A DNA stretch of 36,792 bases from Candidatus Bathyarchaeota archaeon (GTDB lineage Archaea > Thermoproteota > Bathyarchaeia > Bathyarchaeales > Bathycorpusculaceae): positions 1-36,792 of the forward strand of contig JAFGNM010000017.1 of the NCBI GenBank assembly GCA_016927015.1. Direction: 5' to 3'. The notes under the pieces are model-generated. The model had not been told where the DNA came from, did no database searches, and was given only the letters and a program-made list of their open reading frames with translations. Below are positions 1-9,175 of the stretch, one piece after another. The translations under genes were made by a program, and so were the position numbers. Numbering within the stretch: the stretch's first letter is position 1; each line of letters begins with the position of its first letter.

Positions 1-9
1 GCTCGAGCC

Positions 10-762
10 ATGGATTTCTTTGACCTTATGAGTATCTCACACCGCTATATGGAGATACTAAACCCTTCAACGTCTGAAAAAATCATCCAACTCGGCAAAC
101 TGCTCAAGTTGAAAAAAGGTAGTCGAGTTATCGACTTCGGTTGTGGTTGTGCCGAACCTCTCACTCTCTGGGCTGAGGAATTCGGTATCACCGGTATTGG
201 CATAGATATATCCGGGGATTTCTGCGACCGGGCTAGGGATAAGCTGGTCAAGAGAGGGGTGTCGGGCCAAATCGAAATCGTATGCTCCCCCGCGGCTGAC
301 TACGTGTTCGAAGAGGGGGCTTTCGATGCCGCAACATGTATTGGGTCAACTTTTGTTTTTGGCGGCTTCCAGCAGACAATCCAGGCGATGAAGCGGGCCG
401 TGCATCAGAATGGACGCCTCGGCATCGGTGAAACTCACTGGCTTAGCAATCAGGTACATCCGGAATATGCCCAAAAACAGACAACTACCCACACGGAACC
501 AGAACTGGCCCAATTTACCCGGAACGAAGGCTTTGAACTCGAATATATCATCCGTTCCAGCCGCGATGACTGGGACAGGTACATTTCGGATAGTTGGTAT
601 GGACTGATACGTTGGCTTGAAGAAAACCCCAACCACCCTGATCATGAACAGGTATTCAAACACTTCCGTACTGACCAGGATGATTATTTACAGTTCCAGC
701 GCCAATATATGGGTTGGGCAATGTACTGCCTCACTTCCATGAAATCTCATTCGGTGCGATAG
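10..762 (+). CDS. Class I SAM-dependent methyltransferase (N-terminus may extend beyond the window)
   Basis: VIDFGCGCAEPLTLWAEEFGITGIGIDIS matches motif I/II of class I methyltransferases; frame is open to the window edge upstream of the ATG. Confidence 0.85.
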   Translation: MDFFDLMSISHRYMEILNPSTSEKIIQLGKLLKLKKGSRVIDFGCGCAEPLTLWAEEFGITGIGIDISGDFCDRARDKLVKRGVSGQIEIVCSPAADYVFEEGAFDAATCIGSTFVFGGFQQTIQAMKRAVHQNGRLGIGETHWLSNQVHPEYAQKQTTTHTEPELAQFTRNEGFELEYIIRSSRDDWDRYISDSWYGLIRWLEENPNHPDHEQVFKHFRTDQDDYLQFQRQYMGWAMYCLTSMKSHSVR

Positions 763-964
763 GCAGGATTGCCTGTCTGCAGTAAGCGCGCACCGTCATT
801 TTGTTTTTCTAAACACCTTTTTCCAATAGCCCAAAACATAATAGCTGAACCTAAAAAAACAGCCAGAACAGTACAGAGCGAAATGAACTGACTGATTTAA
901 GCTGCGGTTGACTCTATTTATAGGGGGCTATAGACTGTTCCAAGCGCTAGCACCGCGCAACAAT

Positions 965-1369
965 TTAGCTGCGTTTCCGCATTGTTTCTGCAAGTCGTCT
1001 CTTTTTTGCTTCCGCATCTATTGTTTCCAGAAGCCTGAGCACTTTCTCGCCTCTTTTTGCTTTCTGCTTTTCAGTAACCGAACCGCGACTGGGACAAATA
1101 GTATCCACCACTATTCCTTTGTTTTCGTCGTAGATAACTGGGTAAATGCGGCAACCCAACGGTCTGTGCGCACGAACCTTGCAACACCTTTTTTCTGCAT
1201 TGTAGAAAACGCAGAATCCACGGTAATTCCTAAGCGTAGCGTAACCTTCCGAATCGAAACGCATAAAAAAGTCTCGGTCGTAGCCTTTTCTTTCTAAACG
1301 TTCAATGTCCTTCGCAGAAAGCAGCATTTCAGTTTCTGTGCAGCAAACCCCGCAACGCAAACAACGCAT
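965..1369 (-). CDS. YkgJ-type CxxCxxxCC cysteine-cluster protein
   Basis: MRCLRCGVCC...CVFYNAEKRCCKVRAHRPLGCRIYPVIYDE is the typical Cys-cluster arrangement. Confidence 0.85.
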   Translation of the reverse strand: MRCLRCGVCCTETEMLLSAKDIERLERKGYDRDFFMRFDSEGYATLRNYRGFCVFYNAEKRCCKVRAHRPLGCRIYPVIYDENKGIVVDTICPSRGSVTEKQKAKRGEKVLRLLETIDAEAKKRRLAETMRKRS

Positions 1370-1441
1370 AAACGTATCTTATTACGCGGCTATATTCAGC
1401 TTTTGTTTATCTCCAAGCGTTTTCATCTTTCGCAGAAAGTT

Positions 1442-2101
1442 TCATTTGCGAACGGTGTAAACCAGCCAAACGTATCCTTTGTCTAAAATCTCTGCCTTAT
1501 CCAGTTTTAGACTAATGTCTTCACTGACGTTGCTGAAGATGCTATACGATTTGCTGCCGACAATAACTGGATGGATTAACAAGCTAACTTCAGACGCCAA
1601 ACCTTGGTTCAGAAGCAAATTGCCCAGTACCCGTCCAGTGTCAGCCAACACTTTCTTCACCCCATATTTCGCGGAGAGAAGTTCAAGGGCTTTTTCTAAA
1701 TCCACATGTTTCTTGCCAACTACGTGATAGCCATAATTCCTTTCTTTAAGATGCTCAATGTATTCTTTCGGGGTTTGTTCTGACACCAAGACAACAACAT
1801 CTTTACAGAACTCAAATCTCCTGCACGTGTGAAGTAACCCTTTCAGTGCTCCTTCAGTATCAGGTATAACCCAAACGGGCAAGCTTTCAGCTCTTTTTGG
1901 CTTTTCAAAATCCTTCGCTTCTTCCGGCGGAACGCCCTCACCATACAATTCAGTGCCTACTTTGACAGTGTTCGAGCCAATCAAGTGAGCGTCTGGCTTG
2001 TAATTTCCCGCAATCTGGTAATGCAACTCCATATTTGGTTCAAAATCAGTAAGAGAACCATCAAGACTCACTGAGTTGTGAATAATAACTTTCGGCATCA
2101 T
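1442..2101 (-). CDS. RibD C-terminal/dihydrofolate-reductase-like protein (possible 2,5-diamino-6-ribosylaminopyrimidinone 5'-phosphate reductase)
   Basis: MMPKVIIHNSVSLDGSLTDFEPNMELHYQIAG...VGKKHVDLEKALELLSAKYGVKKVLADTGRVLGNLLLNQGLASEVSLLIHPVIVG. Confidence 0.8.
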   Translation of the reverse strand: MMPKVIIHNSVSLDGSLTDFEPNMELHYQIAGNYKPDAHLIGSNTVKVGTELYGEGVPPEEAKDFEKPKRAESLPVWVIPDTEGALKGLLHTCRRFEFCKDVVVLVSEQTPKEYIEHLKERNYGYHVVGKKHVDLEKALELLSAKYGVKKVLADTGRVLGNLLLNQGLASEVSLLIHPVIVGSKSYSIFSNVSEDISLKLDKAEILDKGYVWLVYTVRK

Positions 2102-2155
2102 TACGTTACCCCATTAAAGCTGCTAATCCTTCCAACTACTTCTTTCAGGCGTGTT

Positions 2156-2395
2156 TCAGCCTGCCGTTTGCAGAAGACTCAGATTCAGCAGCTCTGCCCA
2201 CGCGATGTTTCGAAGCGGCACGCAAGCACTTTTGCGGTTTCCGTAAGGAACGTAGTCAACCAGACTTCCTTTTCCGAAATCATTCTTTCGAATTCCAGTC
2301 AACTGCACATTAACTATCACTGCACCGTCCTTCAGATGCAGATTCACGTTTTTTCCCAAAAAAGATTTGGCGCTGTTCAAACTAAAACTTTCCAT
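2156..2395 (-). CDS. Small LSm-like protein
   Basis: SFLGKNVNLHLKDGAVIVNVQLTGIRKNDFGKGSLVDYVP resembles an Sm/LSm fold core; short, low certainty. Confidence 0.5.
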   Translation of the reverse strand: MESFSLNSAKSFLGKNVNLHLKDGAVIVNVQLTGIRKNDFGKGSLVDYVPYGNRKSACVPLRNIAWAELLNLSLLQTAG

Positions 2396-2398
2396 AGG

Positions 2399-2542
2399 TT
2401 AATCGCCCCAACTAACTTCATCATCTGCTATGCTGCTCCAGCACTGCGTGCATATGGGCAGTTTTTCACCTTTAATCTGAATGTAAAGTTTGATGTTTTC
2501 GCTTTTACAGTTATTTTTCCAAGGATTCTTACAATGCTCCAT
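2399..2542 (-). CDS. Small (47 aa) four-Cys putative zinc-binding protein, below the ORF-track cut-off
   Basis: ATG..TAA ORF read on the minus strand: MEHCKNPWKNNCKSENIKLYIQIKGEKLPICTQCWSSIADDEVSWGD, C-x7-C plus CxxC, 3 bp upstream of the LSm-like ORF. Confidence 0.65.
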   Translation of the reverse strand: MEHCKNPWKNNCKSENIKLYIQIKGEKLPICTQCWSSIADDEVSWGD

Positions 2543-2693
2543 TTCTGTAGACCTCACACACTTCAGCAACCTGTTGTATCAAAAATCGCTTTTAAAACAC
2601 ATGATGAAACTACTCTTGGACGCTGTAGAGAGGTGAGTTAAAGTAAAACCTTATAGGTTAAACGCATCAAATTGAGTTTGAAGGCGAGAATTT

Positions 2694-3119
2694 ATGGACA
2701 TTTATACACTTATAGCTACGGTCAGCTTGGTCCTTCAGATAGCTGTTCTCATCTTGCTTTTCGGCAGCTTAGGTCTGAAAGGAAGGAAAAAGCTTCGCCA
2801 GCACGGCATCACAATGCTCATAGCCGTTGTCCTGCACACCATTTCGATATTAGCTGTCATGATACCTTCTTTCGGCGTCATAACTTCAGGAGATTTCCCA
2901 GTGCTTATTTCGGCAATAGCATATGTTCACGGAATAACTGGAATCATAGCAGAAGTTTTCGGCGTTTGGATAATAGCCACATGGCGCTTGCGCACGTCAC
3001 TCCAGTACTGTGCCCCTAAAAAGAAACTTATGCGCCTCACCCTAATCTTATGGCTTATCGCATTATTCTTAGGCATCCTGCTATACCTGCATTTCTACAC
3101 AACGCTTCTACCGTTATAG
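2694..3119 (+). CDS. Four-TM membrane protein (DUF420-like)
   Basis: Four hydrophobic helices with His residues in or near them (QHGITMLIAVVLHTISI; YVHGITGIIAEVFGVWI); TAG stop. Confidence 0.65.
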   Translation: MDIYTLIATVSLVLQIAVLILLFGSLGLKGRKKLRQHGITMLIAVVLHTISILAVMIPSFGVITSGDFPVLISAIAYVHGITGIIAEVFGVWIIATWRLRTSLQYCAPKKKLMRLTLILWLIALFLGILLYLHFYTTLLPL

Positions 3120-3142
3120 GCAAAACTTGAACTGAACAGCGA

Positions 3143-3757
3143 TTAAATCTGGACTATTTCAGGCGTTATAGCTTCCTTTGTAATTTTCAGCAACGCCACT
3201 GAAGGCTTGTTTATGAAAGAAGACATGGGGTTTGTTGGACTTCCCGGATTTATGTACAGGATTTTTCCTTCCCATTTAATGTGGGCATTGTGCGTGTGCC
3301 CATAAACAAAAGCGTCAAAACCGTTCTGCTTGGCAATCTCCCTCATCTTGCCCCTCCCAAATAGAGTGCTCGGATCGTGCATAACGCCTATTTTCCAGCC
3401 GTAAACTTTTAAGGAGTTAAGCTTAGGTAAAGCGCCGCTGACTTCTGGTCCGTCCATGTTTCCGTGAACAGCTAAAACAGGGGCAAGCTGCTCCAGCTGG
3501 TCAAGGACATCTAGCTGTACGAGGTCACCTGCGTGCACAATGAAATCCACGTTCTCGAAAATTTTGAAAACCATCTTGGGAATGCAGCTTGCTCTTGCGG
3601 GTACGTGTGTGTCAGATATCAAACCAACCGTTTTGAATGCTTTAACATTTGCCATCTCACGCGAAATTATTGTTAGCTCGCTGGTCATTTTTTCCGCCCT
3701 TTTCGAGAAGAGTGCACGTGTCTTAGAGTAATGATGAGAGGGATAATAAATATTCAC
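3143..3757 (-). CDS. YfcE/MJ0936-type metallophosphoesterase (true start probably an internal Met)
   Basis: GLISDTHVPAR...FIVHAGDLV...AVHGNMDGPE...VYGHTHNAHIKWEGKILYINPGS motifs. Confidence 0.92.
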   Translation of the reverse strand: MNIYYPSHHYSKTRALFSKRAEKMTSELTIISREMANVKAFKTVGLISDTHVPARASCIPKMVFKIFENVDFIVHAGDLVQLDVLDQLEQLAPVLAVHGNMDGPEVSGALPKLNSLKVYGWKIGVMHDPSTLFGRGKMREIAKQNGFDAFVYGHTHNAHIKWEGKILYINPGSPTNPMSSFINKPSVALLKITKEAITPEIVQI

Positions 3758-3867
3758 GTTTACCGCAAGTTGTTTTGGCGTAAATTGCTGTTTTTTACAA
3801 GTATCTTACCACTGCTTGGTGGCAACTTTAAATGTGGTGGCTACCATAGTGCTTATTGGGGTAAGTT

Positions 3868-3957
3868 TTGGCTATAACAGATGCAAAACGCGTGAAAAAA
3901 CCTAAACTTCCAAAGAAAAGGCTGCTGAAGAAGTCGGTGAAAAGAAAAGGTCGGTGA
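3868..3957 (+). CDS. Very short Lys/Arg-rich ORF (TTG start, 29 aa)
   Basis: MAITDAKRVKKPKLPKKRLLKKSVKRKGR*, 3 bp before the next CDS; length too short for certainty. Confidence 0.3.
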   Translation: MAITDAKRVKKPKLPKKRLLKKSVKRKGR

Positions 3958-3960
3958 CGC

Positions 3961-4188
3961 ATGTTGACTGGCAAGCCGCGAAAAACTCAGAAGCCACGGA
4001 AAGCCATGTTTTCAGTTAAGTTCTGCCCTAAATGCGGCTCAACCGATGTTTTCTGGGCTCAAGGTATGCCGCAATTCTGGTCGCTGTGGCAGTGCAGGAA
4101 CTGTGGCTATCGTGGAGCATTCATATTGGAAGATGGTAACCTTGCTCCTAAGCTTCAAGAAGAATGGGAAAAAAGGAATACTCATTGA
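3961..4188 (+). CDS. Zinc-ribbon protein (RPB9/TFIIS-like ribbon)
   Basis: FCPKCGSTDVFWAQGMPQFWSLWQCRNCGYRGAFI. Confidence 0.8.
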   Translation: MLTGKPRKTQKPRKAMFSVKFCPKCGSTDVFWAQGMPQFWSLWQCRNCGYRGAFILEDGNLAPKLQEEWEKRNTH

Positions 4189-4223
4189 CTGCTTTGCAGC
4201 AGTATGAGCTTTTCTGGGTTTGG

Positions 4224-4811
4224 TTACTCGGATTTTGCCAAGTACTTTAGATTAAATGGTTTGATTGCGGTTCCAGTTTTCAAGTCTGCGTTAAAAGTCT
4301 GGCTTTCAATTATCCAGTCTGACAGCTCTGAGTCCTGTGCTTTTATGAATTCAGCAAAATCTGAAAAGCTTTTGTGAAGTGAAACACAAACTGCGTCCCA
4401 ACCCATTCCTCTTCCATCTGTAACTAGGAGGACGTTCGGCTGGTTCATGTACCATTCGTTCAGGTTTTTCAGGGCTTTTTCTTTTTCTTGTCCTGTTTTT
4501 TGTTTTAGTTTGCTTTTCAGGAAAGTGAACGCGGCAATTTCGAATCCGATTTTTCCGAATTTCGGTACTATTGTGTATCCTTCGATGTAGTTTTGTTCTA
4601 GTAGGGCTCTTCTTCGGGTTACGGTGGGTTGAGAGACTCCTAAAGCTTTGGCTAGTTGCCTGTCGCTTCTGTGGGAGTCTTTCATTAACTCAAATAAGAG
4701 TTTATAATCGATGGGTTTAAGTTCTTTCATTCTGAATCTAACCTGTTTATTCCATAAGCATTTTCGATTGCATATATAAACTTCATTGTTGCTCCAGCGT
4801 AATTGGCTCAT
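4224..4811 (-). CDS. Lrp/AsnC-like HTH transcriptional regulator (start probably internal, MKELKPID...)
   Basis: LKPIDYKLLFELMKDSHRSDRQLAKALGVSQPTVTRRRALLEQNYIEGYTIVPKF. Confidence 0.8.
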   Translation of the reverse strand: MSQLRWSNNEVYICNRKCLWNKQVRFRMKELKPIDYKLLFELMKDSHRSDRQLAKALGVSQPTVTRRRALLEQNYIEGYTIVPKFGKIGFEIAAFTFLKSKLKQKTGQEKEKALKNLNEWYMNQPNVLLVTDGRGMGWDAVCVSLHKSFSDFAEFIKAQDSELSDWIIESQTFNADLKTGTAIKPFNLKYLAKSE

Positions 4812-4896
4812 TACTTTTTATAAGCAAATGATTCAAATCTGTTGAGAATGCACAGGAAAATCTTAAGAGAAGCGGGTTCTTAAAAATTGTAGCTGA

Positions 4897-6267
4897 GTGA
4901 TTGATGAAATGTCTGTTCAGTTACTGAAGGATGTTGAAGACGAAGTTACACGTTTCCTAAGCGAGCTGATTCGCATAAATACAACTAATCCGCCTGGAAA
5001 CGAAACTGCAGCGGCAAAATATGTGGGTGAAAACCTAAGCCAAGACGGTTTCAAGTGTGAGTTTTTTGAGTCTGCGCCTGGAAGAGGCAGCGTGGTTACT
5101 CGTTTGAAGGGAACTGGTGAGAAGCCGAGTTTGCTTTTGTTGTCTCATTTGGATGTGGTTGCTGCTGACGCAAAGGAGTGGAGTGTGGACCCTTTTGGCG
5201 GTGTAGTTAAGGATGGTTTTGTTTGGGGTCGTGGCGCTTTGGACATGAAGGGCATGACTGCTGTAGAAGTTATGGTTATGAAGCTTTTGAAGAGAAACGG
5301 GGTTGCGCTGAAGGGTGACGTTGTTTTGGCTGCGACGGCTGACGAGGAGCAGGGTGGCTTGTCAGGGGCTGATTATCTTTTGCGTAATTATCCCGAGAAG
5401 GTTTTTGCTCCTTATGTTTTGAATGAGGGTGGTGGGGTGGCGGTTCCGACGAGGAATGGGAACGTGTTTACGGTGCAGACTGCTGAGAAGGGGATTTTGT
5501 GGTTTAAGGTGAAGGCTAAGGGTGTTCCTGGGCATGGTTCGATGCCTAATGTGGCGGATAATGCTATTATGCGGATGAATAGGGTTATTGGGAAGCTTGG
5601 GAATTATCGTTCGCGGGTTTCGGTTGTTCCGACGGTGAAGCGGTTTCTTGAGGAGATGGCTCGTGAAGATCCTTTGTTGGAGGAGCCGTTTTCGCGTTTG
5701 CTTGCGAATCCTGAGTTGAGCGATGAGATTTTGGATGAGTTGGCGAAAACTGCACCTGATTTGGCTGAGGAGATTAGGCCTCGTTTGAAGATGACTATTG
5801 CGCCAACGATTATTCGTGGTGGTGTGAAGGAGAATATTATTCCTTCGGAGTGTGAGGCGGTGTTTGACTGTAGGATTCTTCCTGGGCAGGAGTCTGCGCA
5901 AGCGATTGGGTTGATTAAGGGGTTGCTTGGCGAGGTTGATTCGGAGAAGCTTGCGTTTGAGGGGTTGCAGGTGCAGGAGCCTTCTGAGTCAACGGCGGAA
6001 ACTCCGCTTTATGACGTAATCTCTGCGGTGCTGAGGGAGTTTGAGCCTGATTGTGGGGTGACTCCGATGCTTACAACAGGTGGGACTGATTCGCGTTTCT
6101 TCCGGAGAATGGGTAGCGTGTGCTACGGTTTTCAACCCATGTTCCCAGAGGTGTCTTCAGGCAAAGTCGTCAAAAGAGAACACGGCATAGATGAACGCAT
6201 AAGCATAGAAAACCTTGTTTTCGGAACAAGCATACTCTACGAAACCGTCAAAAAATTCATGAGCTAA
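4897..6267 (+). CDS. M20 family metallopeptidase (ArgE/DapE-like)
   Basis: LLLLSHLDVVAADAKEWSVDPFGGVVKDGFVWGRGALDMKG; ATADEEQGGLSGADYLL; TTGGTDSRFFRRMG. Confidence 0.92.
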   Translation: MIDEMSVQLLKDVEDEVTRFLSELIRINTTNPPGNETAAAKYVGENLSQDGFKCEFFESAPGRGSVVTRLKGTGEKPSLLLLSHLDVVAADAKEWSVDPFGGVVKDGFVWGRGALDMKGMTAVEVMVMKLLKRNGVALKGDVVLAATADEEQGGLSGADYLLRNYPEKVFAPYVLNEGGGVAVPTRNGNVFTVQTAEKGILWFKVKAKGVPGHGSMPNVADNAIMRMNRVIGKLGNYRSRVSVVPTVKRFLEEMAREDPLLEEPFSRLLANPELSDEILDELAKTAPDLAEEIRPRLKMTIAPTIIRGGVKENIIPSECEAVFDCRILPGQESAQAIGLIKGLLGEVDSEKLAFEGLQVQEPSESTAETPLYDVISAVLREFEPDCGVTPMLTTGGTDSRFFRRMGSVCYGFQPMFPEVSSGKVVKREHGIDERISIENLVFGTSILYETVKKFMS

Positions 6268-6305
6268 CACATGCAACACGTGAAACTCTAGTGCTCGGCA
6301 AAACT

Positions 6306-6335
6306 TATACCCCCTTATATACACTATAAATAGCG
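6306..6335 (+). repeat. CCCCC-loop hairpin repeat copy (TATACCCCCTTATATA...ACTATAAATAGCG)
   Basis: Both blocks identical to 19299-19332 apart from the spacer. Confidence 0.6.
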
Positions 6336-6350
6336 TTTCTGTGGGTAGTG

Positions 6351-6581
6351 TTACCTCTGTGACTGTTTCAACTCCCTGTTACTTTTCGTCTGCTGTGCGT
6401 TCTGAATTAGAGTAATCCATTTGTTATTTCCTTGAACTGTTATTCTACATGCTTCTGCGGGAGTTTTACCGAGTGCCTGATGCTCTCGGATAAAGTTGTG
6501 GTAAAGTTGGCAACCTTGCAGAATCTCCGTGTCTGCGGTTTTTAGTCCCCGCATGGTTTTTTCTCTGCCCTGGTAGTCGGT
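6351..6581 (-). pseudogene. 3' remnant of a DDE transposase (IS6/IS240-like)
   Basis: Frame after an in-frame TAA reads TDYQGREKTMRGLKTADTEILQGCQLYHNFIREHQALGKTPAEACRI, the C-terminal signature of DDE transposases; catalytic upstream part absent. Confidence 0.8.
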
Positions 6582-6721
6582 TTAGTTTGTGCTCTGATTG
6601 TGGTGGAAATGGACGGCTGGTTCTTGTCGGGGCAGTCTGTGCTGTTTTTGTTTGGTTTGATGTGGATTTTATGTTTCTGTGGAGAACTGTTTAAATAACG
6701 TGTTTGTTGCCTTAAGGGTTT

Positions 6722-7612
6722 ATGTTCAATGATTTGAAGGGTTTTGCCCAGTTTATCTCTGTAGAGAGAGGCTTGATGGTTTTGATGATTTCTGTAGGGG
6801 CAAGCTTTCTTATGGGTGAGGCGCTTGTGTGGTTTGACGCGGTTTTCCTCGGCGTAATCGCGTTCTGCATTTGGAGCGCCGCAGACGCTATGAACAACAT
6901 TTTCGACGTTGACCTCGACGTGCTCTCAGACCCGTTTAGAGCGGAGTTCACGAAGAAACTGGGAAAACTCGGGCTGTTCGTAGCCATGTTCTTCACCGCG
7001 CTCTCCTTGATATTGGGCGCGTTCACCATGACACCCTACGTGGTACTGTTCATCGCTGTTGGCATAATGTTCGGCGTGCTCTATTCGGTTCCGCCTTTCA
7101 GGCTAAGAAAAACCGCCTACAAACCCATCGTAAACTTCACAGTCGGCGCAGTCCCAGTCCTGATAGTCGCCGCCTTCTTCAACGTGTTCTCAATCAACAT
7201 CGTAGCCCTTGTGCTACTCATCGGCGTAACCACAGCCGTCAACAGCCTATGGGAAGACCTAGCGGATTACGCTTCAGACTTCACCAGCGGCTCCCGAACA
7301 ATCCCCATCATACTCGGCTTCAAACGAGGACTCATATTCACCATAATCATGGGCTACACCCTAATCCCCCTAATGGTTCTGGTCGGCGCACTCTTCCAAC
7401 TAGGCTGGACATACTACCTTACACTGGCAGCACTCTCAGCCTTTGTCTCACTCCGCGTATACCAAAAACGCACCTTACTCAAAGAAGGGGACACGAAACA
7501 ACTGTTCAAGCTAGGCGAAGTACTTGCCAAAGACTTCGTCATAATAGCAATAGCATTCACGCTAAGCCTAATGCTTAGCAGCCTGCTAAAAATCGTCCCT
7601 ACCCTCTTCTAA
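6722..7612 (+). CDS. UbiA-family prenyltransferase
   Basis: Multi-TM; AADAMNNIFDVDLDVLSDPFRAEFTKK resembles the first Asp-rich motif; NSLWEDLADYASDFTSGSRTIPIILG the second. Confidence 0.85.
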   Translation: MFNDLKGFAQFISVERGLMVLMISVGASFLMGEALVWFDAVFLGVIAFCIWSAADAMNNIFDVDLDVLSDPFRAEFTKKLGKLGLFVAMFFTALSLILGAFTMTPYVVLFIAVGIMFGVLYSVPPFRLRKTAYKPIVNFTVGAVPVLIVAAFFNVFSINIVALVLLIGVTTAVNSLWEDLADYASDFTSGSRTIPIILGFKRGLIFTIIMGYTLIPLMVLVGALFQLGWTYYLTLAALSAFVSLRVYQKRTLLKEGDTKQLFKLGEVLAKDFVIIAIAFTLSLMLSSLLKIVPTLF

Positions 7613-7769
7613 AGTTCTTCAAAAACGTCAAGTTATCAAGTTGTTAAAACCTCAAAGTAAAAACGTAAAATGAGCAAACAAAAGCATGACTTTAGTGCCA
7701 CAACCTTTTTAAAAAACAGATGTTGCTGCTTGATAACTCGCAAACCTTACGAAAAAGGAAACTTGAAAA

Positions 7770-8105
7770 TTGGATGAATTCGACGAAGCGTTACTAAGCG
7801 CCATAGACGAGATACTTCAATACACACTAGGCGACATAGGCACACAAGCTATTTACAGTTACTTAGAACGAACAGGCTGCCAAAAATCTGAAATTCCCAA
7901 CAAACTAGACACCTTCTCCGCAGAACTCAGAAGACTCCTAGGCACCGGAAGAGGTCAAATGCTTGGTTCAGCTCCAATTTTAGAGGAGGCAATCGCTGAA
8001 AGACTCTGCGCCAAATTAGGCACAAAACTGGAAGGAAGATTACCCACGGCATTTTCCATATTTATCCGCAAGCTGAAGGAAGATTACAACTCAAAAGAGA
8101 AATAA
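7770..8105 (+). CDS. Hypothetical protein, possibly NitrOD5-domain-like
   Basis: TTG start; ALLSAIDEILQYTLGDIGTQAIYSYLERTGCQKSEIPNKLDTFSAELRRLLGTGRGQML pattern. Confidence 0.5.
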   Translation: MDEFDEALLSAIDEILQYTLGDIGTQAIYSYLERTGCQKSEIPNKLDTFSAELRRLLGTGRGQMLGSAPILEEAIAERLCAKLGTKLEGRLPTAFSIFIRKLKEDYNSKEK

Positions 8106-8163
8106 CCTGCCGAGACCGCTGCACAAACCGCAAACTAAAATTTTTTCAGGGCAAAACAAGAAA

Positions 8164-8655
8164 CTAGGGCTTCTGATAAAGGTAAATCGTGTGTGAAGGA
8201 TAACCCAGCTTCGGGTTTTCGCAGAAAGTCTCCACTTTCACAGGCTTCCAACCCACGATTTCGTAGTCATGAGAAACCACGCGAACACCCTTCTTAAGGT
8301 CATGTTCCAGCTTCGGCCTAATCTTCTCGTTCGCACTCGTAGTCAAATACAGAAAAACCACGTCAGCAGAGGTTAAATTCACGCTAAACATGTCACCGTT
8401 CACTATAGTCACCCTGTCTGCAAGACCACTATCGTGAATGGCGCTTAAAGCCTTCTTAGCTAAATCCTCCCTCAACTCCACCCCTACAGCCCGAGCGCCA
8501 AAAGACTTCGCAGCCAGCATAACTGTCCTACCATCCCCCGCACCCAAATCAAACAACACTTCACCAGACTTCAAATCAGCCATTTTAAGCATATACTCAA
8601 TTACTTGAGCAGGACTCGGAACGAAAGGTGCAATGAACATCTCACCAGTCTCCAA
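8164..8655 (-). CDS. Class I SAM-dependent methyltransferase
   Basis: FVPSPAQVIEYMLKMADLKSGEVLFDLGAGDGRTVMLAAKSFGARAVGVELREDLA; TAG stop. Confidence 0.85.
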   Translation of the reverse strand: METGEMFIAPFVPSPAQVIEYMLKMADLKSGEVLFDLGAGDGRTVMLAAKSFGARAVGVELREDLAKKALSAIHDSGLADRVTIVNGDMFSVNLTSADVVFLYLTTSANEKIRPKLEHDLKKGVRVVSHDYEIVGWKPVKVETFCENPKLGYPSHTIYLYQKP

Positions 8656-8687
8656 TTTGGTTTAGAAGCACATTAAACTTAAAGGTT

Positions 8688-9014
8688 TCATGCAACATAA
8701 GCATCTTTCTTCGGCATCGGTCTCTTAGCTTCGCCGCATTTCACGCAACTCTGAGCACACAACTCCAAATACTTCTCTTCATCTTTGGAGCCAACTGCTT
8801 CAGCGGCTTTCTGGCACAGTTCACTAGGCTCTAAGCATCCCTCTTCCCTGCAAAGGCCCGATATGTAACTGCAAACTTCCTGCACATCCTCAGGTTCCAA
8901 CACAGCTCTGTTCGTGCGCACCAGAAGGCACAATTCTCTAGCCATGACACACGTTTTAACGTATTTGATGCGCATAAGAACCTCGTCGCGGAGCTTTTTC
9001 CGGCTTACTTCCAC
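8688..9014 (-). CDS. Cys-rich small helical protein of unknown function
   Basis: KTCVMARELC...EVCSYISGLCREEGCLEPSELCQKA...ELCAQSCVKCGEA. Confidence 0.7.
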   Translation of the reverse strand: MEVSRKKLRDEVLMRIKYVKTCVMARELCLLVRTNRAVLEPEDVQEVCSYISGLCREEGCLEPSELCQKAAEAVGSKDEEKYLELCAQSCVKCGEAKRPMPKKDAYVA

Positions 9015-9175
9015 TCTTTAAATCTCCTATAGTTACGATGGACACTGACGCAAAGTATGAGAGCCTTCACCTTAAAAAGGTTATTAACTTTTCATAACTT
9101 TCCACAAGTAATCATTAGGAAAAAAAGTTCTGAAAAAAACCTACGCCCATTAATAATGGACCTGCTACAGCTTTC

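Noticed and set aside
908-1297. 129-aa + strand ORF
   Set aside because: Antisense to the YkgJ-type Cys-cluster gene, which has clear motifs.
2078-2641. 187-aa + strand ORF
   Set aside because: Antisense to the LSm-like ORF and the four-Cys mini-protein; no recognisable domain.
5362-5901. 179-aa minus-strand ORF rich in Arg/His/Asn
   Set aside because: Antisense to the M20 peptidase; shadow ORF caused by the codon bias of that gene.
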